From: Lichenostomus cassidix
Taxonomy: Eukaryota; Chordata; Aves; Passeriformes; Meliphagidae
Reading direction: 5' to 3'
Length of the DNA stretch: 64,000 nucleotides
Assembly: GCA_008360975.2 (NCBI GenBank)
Contig: CM039198.1
Coordinates: forward strand, 10,002,547 to 10,066,546
Positions 62,901 to 64,000 of the stretch are shown piece by piece. Within the stretch, counting starts at the first letter, position 1, and each line of letters opens with the position of its first letter. Both the position numbers and the translations under genes were made by a program. The notes beneath the pieces were generated by a model that ran no database searches, was not told the DNA's origin, and saw nothing but the letters and a program-made list of their open reading frames with translations.

Positions 62901-63584
62901 GCCAGCCCTGCCACAGGGCAGGGCAGCTCTGGAGAAGGGTTTGCCTTAGGATCCTAGGATGCCACGATGGTTTGGGCTGGAAGGGACCTCAAAGTCCATC
63001 CAGTGCCACCCCCTGCCATGGGCAGGGACACCTCTCACTGTCCCAAGCTGCTCCAAGCCCCAGTGTCCAACCTGGGCTTGGACACTGCCAGGGATCCAGA
63101 GGCAGCCACAGCTTCTCTGGGCACCCTGTGCCAGGGCCTGCCCGCCCTCCCAGGGACGAATTCCTTCCCAATATCCCATCTCTCCCTGCCCTCTGGTAGT
63201 GGGAAGCCATTCCCTGTGTCCTGGCACTCCAGGCCCTGTCCCAAGTCCTTCTCCTGGAGCCTCTTTAGGCACTGGCAGGAGCTCTGAGCTCTCCCTGGAT
63301 CCTTCCCTTCCCCAGGTGAACACCCCAGCTCTCCCAGCCTGGCCCCAGAGCCAAGGGGCTCCAACCCTCAGAGCATCTCCATGGTCTCTTTTGAACTCAC
63401 TCCAACAGCTCCACATTGTTCTTGTATTAAAAAAGTGCTGTTCCTGACTTCTTTTCACGTGCAGCGCCTCAACGAGAACCTGGGCAAGCTCACAGCCAAG
63501 TTTGAGAAGGCCACTGCAGACAAACTCAAGTGTCAGCAAGAAGCTGAAGCTACAGCCTGTACCATTGCCCTCGCCAACCGCCTG
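1736..63584 (+). CDS. DNAH9: Axonemal dynein heavy chain 9 gene (33 exons, partial at both ends)
   Basis: Motor subunit of the ciliary outer dynein arm (beta-type heavy chain). It hydrolyses ATP and walks on the B-tubule of axonemal doublets to bend motile cilia. The 33 exons listed separately join in frame into 2159 codons without a stop, all with GT-AG introns and matching phases. The product runs from the linker through AAA1-AAA4 to the second strand of the stalk coiled coil, about half of a family member of roughly 4,500 residues. P-loops [24 protein letters not shown] and GVGGSGKQ mark AAA1-AAA4. Signature stretches such as [16 protein letters not shown] and [16 protein letters not shown] fit DNAH9 better than the paralogues DNAH17 and DNAH11, as I recall them. 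An orthologue of one of those paralogues is the main alternative. The start codon, promoter, AAA5, AAA6 and the stop codon are outside the window. Confidence 0.88.
2202..3072 (+). CDS. DNAH9: DNAH9 exon 2 in window (linker, 871 bp)
   Basis: Encodes r56-r346, the core of the dynein linker (the Pfam DHC_N2 region). Recognisable segments include [34 protein letters not shown] and [20 protein letters not shown]. It starts with the last base of the split Arg codon and ends on a codon boundary at RAQLPQ. It is by far the longest exon here, since the others are 103-426 bp, and may represent fused ancestral exons. The next intron (3073-4282) is GC-rich unique sequence with no supported feature. Confidence 0.93.
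4283..4413 (+). CDS. DNAH9: DNAH9 exon 3 in window (linker)
   Basis: Encodes r347-r389 plus two bases of r390, beginning [20 protein letters not shown]. The donor region is a tandem GTAG duplication (AG/gtaggtag). The first GT gives the in-frame join to exon 4. The intron to 5711 holds a + strand CR1 (about 4722-4952) and an AT-rich unique stretch at 4990-5460. Confidence 0.92.
4722..4952 (+). mobile_element. CR1 LINE 3' fragment
   Basis: Carries the bird CR1 landmarks in sense order: gtgcccagagaagctgtggc, ttggagcagcctgggatggt, then ggtcccttccaacccaaatc with an attccatgattct tail. Confidence 0.9.
5712..5838 (+). CDS. DNAH9: DNAH9 exon 4 in window (linker)
   Basis: Encodes r390-r432, including [20 protein letters not shown] and [19 protein letters not shown], a highly conserved linker block. 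It ends on a codon boundary. The intron to 8970 (3.1 kb) is mostly unique sequence, with a long antisense CR1 at about 7639-8400. Confidence 0.93.
7639..8400 (-). mobile_element. Long CR1 LINE 3' copy
   Basis: Antisense, about 750 bp, one of the longest CR1 copies here. The 3' end is the atcctgtggattctttccac type near 7660. A shorter related copy is at 57966-58240. Confidence 0.75.
8971..9123 (+). CDS. DNAH9: DNAH9 exon 5 in window (linker)
   Basis: Encodes r433-r483, from [20 protein letters not shown] to [16 protein letters not shown]. Both ends are codon boundaries. The intron to 10025 has no recognisable repeat; 9330-9560 is AT-rich. Confidence 0.93.
10026..10151 (+). CDS. DNAH9: DNAH9 exon 6 in window (linker)
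   Basis: Encodes r484-r525 ([20 protein letters not shown], then [15 protein letters not shown]), close to the linker-AAA1 junction. Phase 0 at both ends. The next intron (600 bp) shows nothing notable. Confidence 0.93.
10752..10991 (+). CDS. DNAH9: DNAH9 exon 7 in window (linker end)
   Basis: Encodes r526-r605, including [20 protein letters not shown] and the near-invariant block [19 protein letters not shown] just before AAA1. Phase 0 at both ends. An antisense CR1 (11217-11645) fills much of the following intron. Confidence 0.94.
11217..11645 (-). mobile_element. CR1 LINE 3' fragment
   Basis: Antisense copy running from the 3' end (cacagaatggtttgggttgg) through agccacagcttctctgggca to the agctctcccagcccagctcc region. 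Confidence 0.9.
11948..12108 (+). CDS. DNAH9: DNAH9 exon 8 in window (AAA1 start)
   Basis: Encodes r606-r658 plus two bases of r659. It reads [20 protein letters not shown], then [20 protein letters not shown] and LVITPLTD, the N-terminal part of AAA1. The acceptor is attgcag and the donor is AG/gtgaga. The 315-bp intron to 12423 has no recognised element. Confidence 0.94.
12424..12580 (+). CDS. DNAH9: DNAH9 exon 9 in window (AAA1 Walker A)
   Basis: Encodes r659-r711. The AAA1 P-loop GPAGTGKT lies at 12479-12502 within [23 protein letters not shown]1 is the main ATPase site that drives dynein motility, and the Walker A lysine and threonine are intact. The next intron (748 bp) has no recognised element. 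Confidence 0.95.
13329..13433 (+). CDS. DNAH9: DNAH9 exon 10 in window (AAA1 Walker B)
   Basis: Encodes r712-r746, [20 protein letters not shown] and on. The AAA1 Walker B CFDEFNR (13377-13397) keeps both the metal-binding Asp and the catalytic Glu. Phase 0 at both ends. The 2.95-kb intron that follows holds the pyrimidine tract, the 52-bp minisatellite and the candidate X-box element. Confidence 0.95.
13978..14044. repeat. Pyrimidine (TTCCC/CTTCC) tract
   Basis: About 65 bp of imperfect ttccctcc / ttccctcg units, purely C/T apart from a few G bases. It is a simple repeat in intron 10. Confidence 0.9.
15120..15370. promoter_or_regulatory. Candidate intronic enhancer with partial X-box
   Basis: Repeat-free segment of intron 10. 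It holds gtaaccatggcgat (15246-15259), close to the RFX X-box shape GTNRCC-N(0-3)-RGYAAC but imperfect in its second half. It also holds atgactcaa (an AP-1-like site) and several TAAT/ATTA homeodomain-type cores. RFX factors are known ciliary-gene regulators. Function is inferred only. Confidence 0.35.
15416..15610. repeat. 52-bp minisatellite, about 3.5 units
   Basis: Unit starts at 15452, 15504 and 15556 are exactly 52 bp apart (each with ttgggaatgaggtg and ctggctgta-like cores), with a partial unit before the first. The units are diverged, and the array lies in intron 10. Confidence 0.85.
16385..16542 (+). CDS. DNAH9: DNAH9 exon 11 in window (AAA1 sensor)
   Basis: Encodes r747-r798 plus two bases of r799. 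It contains [20 protein letters not shown], the dynein-wide AAA1 sensor-1 block. It is joined to exon 12 through a split Arg codon (AG/G). Confidence 0.95.
16874..17012 (+). CDS. DNAH9: DNAH9 exon 12 in window (AAA1 end)
   Basis: Encodes r799-r845: [20 protein letters not shown], then [19 protein letters not shown]. This is the C-terminal helical part of AAA1. The next intron (1.2 kb) is unique sequence without a supported feature. Confidence 0.95.
18248..18535 (+). CDS. DNAH9: DNAH9 exon 13 in window (AAA1-AAA2)
   Basis: Encodes r846-r941, including [40 protein letters not shown] and [19 protein letters not shown]. It connects AAA1 to AAA2. Phase 0 at both ends; the donor is AAA/gtaaga. Two short antisense CR1 fragments lie in the following intron. 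Confidence 0.95.
18630..18800 (-). mobile_element. CR1 LINE 3' fragment
   Basis: Short antisense copy starting catagaatggtgtgtgttgg, with gaccaggttgctccaagccc. Confidence 0.85.
19082..19185 (-). mobile_element. CR1 LINE 3' fragment (short)
   Basis: About 100 bp of antisense CR1 3' end (cacagaatggtttgggtggg), ending about 55 bp before the exon 14 acceptor. Confidence 0.85.
19240..19450 (+). CDS. DNAH9: DNAH9 exon 14 in window (AAA2 Walker A)
   Basis: Encodes r942-r1011 plus one base of Gly1012. The AAA2 P-loop GSAGTGKS is at 19291-19314, followed by [20 protein letters not shown]. The donor is TGGAAAGATG/gtaaat. Intron 14 (2.1 kb) has no recognised repeat; 21230-21520 is T-rich. Confidence 0.95.
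21598..21725 (+). CDS. DNAH9: DNAH9 exon 15 in window (AAA2 Walker B)
   Basis: Encodes r1012-r1054. The AAA2 Walker B-type acidic motif LDGDIDP is at 21663-21683, within a block ending [14 protein letters not shown]. The Asp-Gly-Asp form, without a catalytic Glu, is usual for dynein AAA2, which binds but is not thought to turn over ATP. Confidence 0.95.
22088..22640 (-). mobile_element. CR1 LINE 3' copy
   Basis: Antisense copy of about 550 bp, from the 3' UTR into the region with gatcatcctgctgcctcctc. It lies upstream of exon 16. Confidence 0.85.
22763..22871 (+). CDS. DNAH9: DNAH9 exon 16 in window (AAA2)
   Basis: Encodes r1055-r1090 plus one base of r1091: [20 protein letters not shown], then [17 protein letters not shown]. 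It is a strongly conserved AAA2 sensor region. A long antisense CR1 ends about 120 bp before its acceptor. Confidence 0.95.
23255..23615 (+). mobile_element. Solo LTR (endogenous retrovirus-like), sense
   Basis: Begins TGTTGAGGAGCAGAAAGGCC and contains CCAATCAGTG and a CAATAAGGCATC polyadenylation-like region. It matches the reverse complement of the copies at 48.7 and 49.5 kb. No viral coding sequence is attached, and the exact 3' end and target duplication were not resolved. Confidence 0.75.
23833..23980 (+). CDS. DNAH9: DNAH9 exon 17 in window (AAA2)
   Basis: Encodes r1091-r1139 plus two bases of r1140. It includes [20 protein letters not shown] and [20 protein letters not shown] solo LTR (23255 to about 23615) sits just upstream. 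The following intron carries a + strand CR1 at 24590-24875 and AT-rich sequence at 25190-25330. Confidence 0.94.
24590..24875 (+). mobile_element. CR1 LINE 3' fragment
   Basis: Sense copy: tttagattaggtattaggaa, gtgcccagagaagctgtggc, then cccttctaacccaacctact. It ends in the tandem ctctatgactctatgattct octamer tail typical of CR1. Confidence 0.92.
25656..25830 (+). CDS. DNAH9: DNAH9 exon 18 in window (AAA2-AAA3)
   Basis: Encodes r1140-r1198: [20 protein letters not shown], then [20 protein letters not shown] and DQ. It links AAA2 and AAA3. The 2.76-kb intron that follows has a 21-bp minisatellite and a small CpG/TATA-like patch near 27.1 kb. Confidence 0.94.
26887..26962. repeat. 21-bp minisatellite, about 3.6 units
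   Basis: Units at 26887, 26908 and 26929 read gtggcaggaggagctggctg (t), with one C/G variant, and a partial fourth unit follows. It is an intronic GC-rich repeat in intron 18. Confidence 0.9.
28590..28763 (+). CDS. DNAH9: DNAH9 exon 19 in window (AAA3)
   Basis: Encodes r1199-r1256: [40 protein letters not shown] and [18 protein letters not shown]. This is the N-terminal portion of AAA3. Phase 0 at both ends. The 708-bp intron to 29471 shows no recognised repeat. Confidence 0.95.
29472..29679 (+). CDS. DNAH9: DNAH9 exon 20 in window (AAA3 Walker A)
   Basis: Encodes r1257-r1325 plus one base of Gly1326. The AAA3 P-loop GTAGTGKS is at 29559-29582, followed by [13 protein letters not shown]. 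The exon is locally CpG-rich. A CR1 begins about 20 bp after the donor. The 4.2-kb intron also holds an inverted CR1 pair at 30.8-31.1 kb and an AT-rich block at 32.5-32.7 kb. Confidence 0.95.
29700..29955 (+). mobile_element. CR1 LINE 3' fragment
   Basis: Sense copy of a second CR1 subfamily: gaactgcccagagaggtggt, gtggcactcagtgccatggt and ttttccaacttggttagttc. It starts about 20 bp after the exon 20 donor. The copy at 56080-56205 is the same type. Confidence 0.85.
30801..30925 (-). mobile_element. CR1 LINE 3' fragment
   Basis: Antisense tail (aatcacagaatattctgagt, then gatcatcaagtccagctctt). It lies tail-first next to the sense copy at 30948-31108. Confidence 0.75.
30948..31108 (+). mobile_element. 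CR1 LINE 3' fragment
   Basis: Sense copy with agagaagctgtggctgcccc, ttggagcagcctgggatagt and a degraded 3' tail. Confidence 0.88.
32540..32960. promoter_or_regulatory. Candidate AT-rich non-coding block
   Basis: Dense TTAATTAAG, CTAATTAAATT and AAATTAAATG elements in intron 20, with no recognisable repeat. It could be a homeodomain-binding cluster or simply low-GC sequence. Confidence 0.22.
33878..34043 (+). CDS. DNAH9: DNAH9 exon 21 in window (AAA3 Walker B)
   Basis: Encodes r1326-r1380 plus two bases of Trp1381. The AAA3 Walker B region FIDDLNMP is at 33952-33975, and the block continues [20 protein letters not shown]. The donor splits the Trp codon (TG/G). The following 1.2-kb intron is GC-rich unique sequence. 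Confidence 0.95.
35218..35320 (+). CDS. DNAH9: DNAH9 exon 22 in window (AAA3 sensor)
   Basis: Encodes r1381-r1415: [18 protein letters not shown], then [16 protein letters not shown], the AAA3 sensor-1 block. The wording matches DNAH9 closely as I recall it. The next intron holds the inverted repeat and two CR1 tails. Confidence 0.95.
35434..35596 (+). repeat. Inverted-repeat arm 1
   Basis: A 163-bp segment, from aacagcatggatctgtgaag to tgtggttcagaca. Its reverse complement recurs with few mismatches at 36165-36329, 568 bp downstream. It is followed about 60 bp later by a sense CR1 tail. The family is not recognised. Confidence 0.85.
35655..35830 (+). mobile_element. CR1-like 3' tail
   Basis: Sense tail: tggaactggctgcccaggga, then ggtcttctccaaccttagcc and attctatgatct. 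It lies between the two inverted-repeat arms. Confidence 0.75.
36085..36164 (-). mobile_element. CR1-like 3' tail
   Basis: Antisense tail (catagagcatcccaggtggg, aagggaccttgaaagatcat) that runs straight into inverted-repeat arm 2. This suggests the arm is part of the same element. Confidence 0.7.
36165..36329 (-). repeat. Inverted-repeat arm 2
   Basis: A 165-bp reverse-complement partner of 35434-35596, including tgctgagcagcaaaatgaga and gattcctccttcctcctgct. Small indels distinguish it from arm 1. Confidence 0.85.
36434..36673 (+). CDS. DNAH9: DNAH9 exon 23 in window (AAA3)
   Basis: Encodes r1416-r1495, starting [20 protein letters not shown] and ending [15 protein letters not shown]. The segment SNPD at 36458-36469 is unusual: as I recall, axonemal dyneins nearly always read S/P-FPG here. 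The reading frame is intact. The 3.1-kb intron that follows has a CCCCA run (37137-37157) and an AT-rich block at 38.45-38.87 kb. Confidence 0.94.
37137..37157. repeat. CCCCA pentamer run
   Basis: Four to five tandem ccacc/cccca units. The complementary strand has G4 runs that could form a quadruplex. Confidence 0.85.
38450..38870. promoter_or_regulatory. Candidate conserved non-coding AT-rich block
   Basis: A low-GC, repeat-free stretch in intron 23, contrasting with GC-rich flanks. It carries a paired TALE-type motif (tgacagctgtaatgacag near 38508) and multiple TAATTA cores. Conservation has not been tested. Confidence 0.3.
39045..39612 (+). mobile_element. CR1 LINE 3' copy
   Basis: A well-preserved sense copy of about 570 bp: gagggaggtgattctacccc, ggacatggagctgctggagt, gtgcccagagaagctgtggc, ending cttcccacccaaagcag. 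Confidence 0.9.
39781..39942 (+). CDS. DNAH9: DNAH9 exon 24 in window (AAA3-AAA4)
   Basis: Encodes r1496-r1549: [39 protein letters not shown] and so on. It is the helical link from AAA3 to AAA4. Phase 0 at both ends. A near-complete CR1 3' segment ends about 170 bp upstream. The 247-bp intron that follows is the shortest. Confidence 0.94.
40190..40386 (+). CDS. DNAH9: DNAH9 exon 25 in window (AAA4 start)
   Basis: Encodes r1550-r1614 plus two bases of Val1615, including [20 protein letters not shown] and [20 protein letters not shown]. The donor is CATGT/gtaagg. The 3.2-kb intron after it contains a long CR1 (40430-41150) and the TA/CA microsatellite; the rest is unique. Confidence 0.94.
40430..41150 (+). 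mobile_element. CR1 LINE 3' copy
   Basis: Sense copy: tctgtggttcagcagggcca and ggtcctgcagttggggtacc upstream, a shared middle (40606-40919), then tttagattcgatattaggga and a ttccatgactctgtga tail. The shared middle is nearly identical to 43913-44223. Confidence 0.88.
41950..42054. repeat. TA/CA compound microsatellite
   Basis: Alternating tatata, then cacacacaca, then further TA runs interrupted by ggata and tgtctatgta. About 100 bp in intron 25. Confidence 0.95.
43597..43759 (+). CDS. DNAH9: DNAH9 exon 26 in window (AAA4 Walker A)
   Basis: Encodes r1615-r1669: [20 protein letters not shown] and on. The AAA4 P-loop GVGGSGKQ is at 43649-43672, followed by [20 protein letters not shown]. It is flanked on both sides by closely similar same-strand CR1 copies (40430-41150 and 43900-44472). 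Confidence 0.95.
43900..44472 (+). mobile_element. CR1 LINE 3' copy
   Basis: Sense sister of the 40.4-41.1 kb copy, with the same block starting cagcactggggtggcagcag. It ends aattctgtgatcctgaga. Confidence 0.88.
45338..45552 (-). mobile_element. CR1 LINE 3' fragment
   Basis: Antisense copy from cccagaatggtttggtttgg through agccacagcttctctgggca to tcaggaatctcttcctaa. Confidence 0.9.
45812..45868 (+). mobile_element. Possible CR1 tail remnant
   Basis: Only tattccaacccaaactgttc followed by tatgatgattt is recognisable, a short CR1-like 3' end. Confidence 0.45.
46321..46444 (+). CDS. DNAH9: DNAH9 exon 27 in window (AAA4)
   Basis: Encodes r1670-r1710 plus one base of Gly1711. It contains the degenerate AAA4 Walker B-like segment [10 protein letters not shown] (from 46369), then [11 protein letters not shown]. 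The following 2.0-kb intron has a truncated CR1 and an AT-rich block at 47.75-48.25 kb. Confidence 0.94.
47440..47640 (+). mobile_element. CR1 LINE fragment lacking its 3' end
   Basis: Sense match to the body of CR1 (gagagggacttgggacaagg, ggacaaggggaaatggcttt, tagatgttaggaagaaat). It stops before the usual cccagagaagctg segment, so it is interrupted or deleted at its 3' side. Confidence 0.75.
47755..48230. promoter_or_regulatory. Candidate conserved non-coding AT-rich block
   Basis: A repeat-free AT-rich stretch in intron 27 with repeated gattagtg elements (about 47817 and 47839) and tttggcaacc. No coding potential was seen, and a regulatory role is a guess from composition. Confidence 0.25.
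48462..48604 (+). CDS. DNAH9: DNAH9 exon 28 in window (AAA4)
   Basis: Encodes r1711-r1758: [20 protein letters not shown], then [17 protein letters not shown]. It is a conserved AAA4 region. An antisense solo LTR begins about 60 bp downstream of the donor. Confidence 0.95.
48664..49018 (-). mobile_element. Solo LTR, antisense copy 1
   Basis: Reverse-complement copy of the same LTR. It includes cactttattg (an AATAAAG signal on the - strand), catacttgtgaggcacaaca, ctgattggttc and the terminal cctttctgctccacagca. It lies in intron 28. A ggtgt pentamer flanks both sides and could be a target duplication, but this is uncertain. Confidence 0.78.
49284..49445 (+). CDS. DNAH9: DNAH9 exon 29 in window (AAA4, divergent)
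   Basis: Encodes r1759-r1812: [20 protein letters not shown], then [20 protein letters not shown] and [11 protein letters not shown]. The CFSPVG start and WP..AL block are typical. However, the Trp expected in the I-D-W-F motif is Cys (TGC at 49371-49373), and the usual E-G-I close is replaced by MGTLQ. The frame and splice sites are intact. It lies between two same-strand solo LTRs. Confidence 0.9.
49541..49896 (-). mobile_element. Solo LTR, antisense copy 2
   Basis: Second antisense copy, in intron 29, closely similar to 48664-49018 throughout and ending cctttctgctccacaaca. The interval between the two copies contains exon 29, so they are not the two ends of one provirus. Confidence 0.78.
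50680..50913 (+). CDS. DNAH9: DNAH9 exon 30 in window (AAA4 end to stalk)
   Basis: Encodes r1813-r1890: [40 protein letters not shown], then the charged helix start [18 protein letters not shown]. It ends AAA4 and starts the first strand of the stalk coiled coil. The 4.8-kb intron that follows is the longest. Confidence 0.95.
53534..53835 (-). mobile_element. CR1 LINE 3' fragment
   Basis: Antisense copy starting tcatagaatcacagaatggt, with agccacagcttctctgggca and tttgtcctatcactgcaggc. Confidence 0.9.
54790..55015 (+). mobile_element. CR1 LINE 3' fragment
   Basis: Sense copy: gatgttaggaagaaatcctt, ggcttggagcagcctgggat, cccttccaacctaaaccata, then a short tail. Confidence 0.9.
55685..55945 (+). 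CDS. DNAH9: DNAH9 exon 31 in window (stalk coiled coil 1)
   Basis: Encodes r1891-r1977, a long charged heptad-like helix ([20 protein letters not shown] through [20 protein letters not shown]). It is the ascending strand of the antiparallel stalk that carries the microtubule-binding domain. Phase 0 at both ends; the donor is AGG/gtaggg. Confidence 0.95.
56080..56205 (+). mobile_element. CR1 LINE 3' tail
   Basis: Sense tail with ggatgtggcactcagtgcca and cataggttggacttgatgat, the same subfamily as 29700-29955. Confidence 0.82.
57966..58240 (-). mobile_element. CR1 LINE 3' fragment
   Basis: Antisense copy starting aatcacagaatcatggaata. It closely matches part of the 7.6-8.4 kb copy (for example ctctggcagcctcaggctgt). 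Confidence 0.82.
59359..59784 (+). CDS. DNAH9: DNAH9 exon 32 in window (microtubule-binding domain)
   Basis: Encodes r1978-r2119: [20 protein letters not shown], the microtubule-binding globule with [20 protein letters not shown] and [20 protein letters not shown], and then the start of the descending stalk strand. The block at 59662-59697 reads [12 protein letters not shown]. From memory most outer-arm heavy chains read close to NIVRFYEVFCDV, so several charged or aromatic positions differ. The frame is intact. Confidence 0.94.
59992..60023 (+). repeat. GGGGA tandem run with quadruplex potential
   Basis: Six GGGGA-type units (ggggaggggaggggagggga). Many G4 runs separated by single A bases satisfy a quadruplex pattern on the transcribed RNA. 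It abuts the CR1 copy at 60026. Confidence 0.85.
60026..60560 (+). mobile_element. CR1 LINE 3' copy
   Basis: Sense copy of about 530 bp: tgctcaggtgagacccaacc, gagctgctggagagagtcca, ggcttggagcagcctgggac, then ccttccaacccaaactgttc and a tgtgattttct tail. Confidence 0.9.
62955..63414 (-). mobile_element. CR1 LINE 3' copy
   Basis: Antisense copy of about 460 bp, from ccacgatggtttgggctgga through agccacagcttctctgggca to ctcactccaacagctcc. Its far end is about 50 bp from the exon 33 acceptor. Confidence 0.9.
63465..63584 (+). CDS. DNAH9: DNAH9 exon 33 in window (stalk coiled coil 2)
   Basis: Encodes r2120-r2159: [20 protein letters not shown], then CTIALANRL. It is the descending stalk strand heading toward AAA5. 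The expected continuation (VGGLASE-like) was not found before the window ends. Bases 63585-64000 are intron without a recognised element. An antisense CR1 ends about 50 bp before the acceptor. Confidence 0.93.
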
Positions 63585-64000
63585 GTGAGTGCAGCAGGGG
63601 CAGCTCTGGTGGCACCAGAGGGAGGCACCAGGGGCTGGGATGAACCCTGTGCACACAGCACGTTACATCTTCTCATGTTTTTGGAGTATGTTTCCTGCTC
63701 TGCAGCAAGTTTCAGTCATGAGAATGCTTTTGCACTGGCTGTTTTCATGCACCAGGGCAGCTCTGCTCGTTAAAGTTCCTGGCTCTGCTGCCGTCACAGC
63801 TCTCGCCTCCTTCTTGGAGCTTAAATGTGTGATCAGGTACTGATGGGCCAAAAGTGTATGACTCAATAATGGTATCATAAAAACAAAGGTGGGAACATGC
63901 CTCTAGCTTTGCAGGCTTTGAAATGACAGGAATTAGGGTGAAAAGCTCTCTGAAAGCCTCAGTCTCCTCCAAGTCAGAATACAAAGGTATTTAGGGATGT

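Noticed and set aside
63585..64000. Next exon (VGGLASE-like start of the AAA5 approach)
   Set aside because: No matching codons after an AG acceptor were seen before the window ends.
1..64000. Novel defence, biosynthetic or RNA system
   Set aside because: All coding signal is explained by one known gene family. No second gene, tRNA, rRNA, snoRNA or miRNA could be supported on either strand by inspection.

Overview
This window is vertebrate, and the repeat content identifies it as a bird, most likely a passerine. It is densely seeded with 3' ends of CR1 (chicken repeat 1) LINEs in both orientations and carries three copies of one retroviral-type solo LTR. It has no bacterial-style gene packing. 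The only gene I can support is one large multi-exon gene on the + strand. The first 1.7 kb and last 0.4 kb are intron, so the gene continues beyond both edges.

The gene is an axonemal outer-arm dynein beta-type heavy chain, best matched to DNAH9. I place 33 consecutive exons between 1736 and 63584. All have AG acceptors and GT donors, every junction phase agrees with its neighbour, and the exons join into 2159 codons (6477 nt) with no stop or frameshift. Residue numbers below (r1-r2159) are local to this partial protein. In order it holds the C-terminal half of the linker (exons 1-7, r1 to about r605), AAA1 (exons 8-12; Walker A at 12479-12502, Walker B at 13377-13397), AAA2 (exons 13-17; Walker A at 19291-19314, acidic Walker B at 21663-21683), AAA3 (exons 18-24; Walker A at 29559-29582, Walker B at 33952-33975), AAA4 (exons 25-30; Walker A at 43649-43672), and then the stalk and microtubule-binding domain (exons 30-33). 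The N-terminal tail, AAA5, AAA6 and the C-terminal domain lie outside.

Introns range from 247 bp to 4.8 kb, much tighter than the several-hundred-kb mammalian DNAH9 locus. They hold more than 20 CR1 fragments, three LTRs, an inverted repeat near 35.4-36.3 kb, minisatellites at 15.4-15.6 kb and 26.9 kb, a TA/CA microsatellite at 42 kb, a pyrimidine tract at 14.0 kb and a G-quadruplex-type run at 60.0 kb. Several AT-rich, repeat-free, motif-rich intron stretches look like possible conserved non-coding elements. One, in intron 10, contains a partial RFX X-box, which is notable because RFX factors control ciliary genes.

I found no CRISPR array, operon, tRNA, rRNA or previously undescribed molecular system. 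The items most worth checking are unusual substitutions at normally constant dynein positions (exons 23, 29 and 32), the two same-strand LTRs that bracket exon 29, the inverted repeat, and the intron 10 X-box element. No searches or alignments were run. The family assignment and the statements about conservation rest on recalled knowledge of dynein heavy chains.
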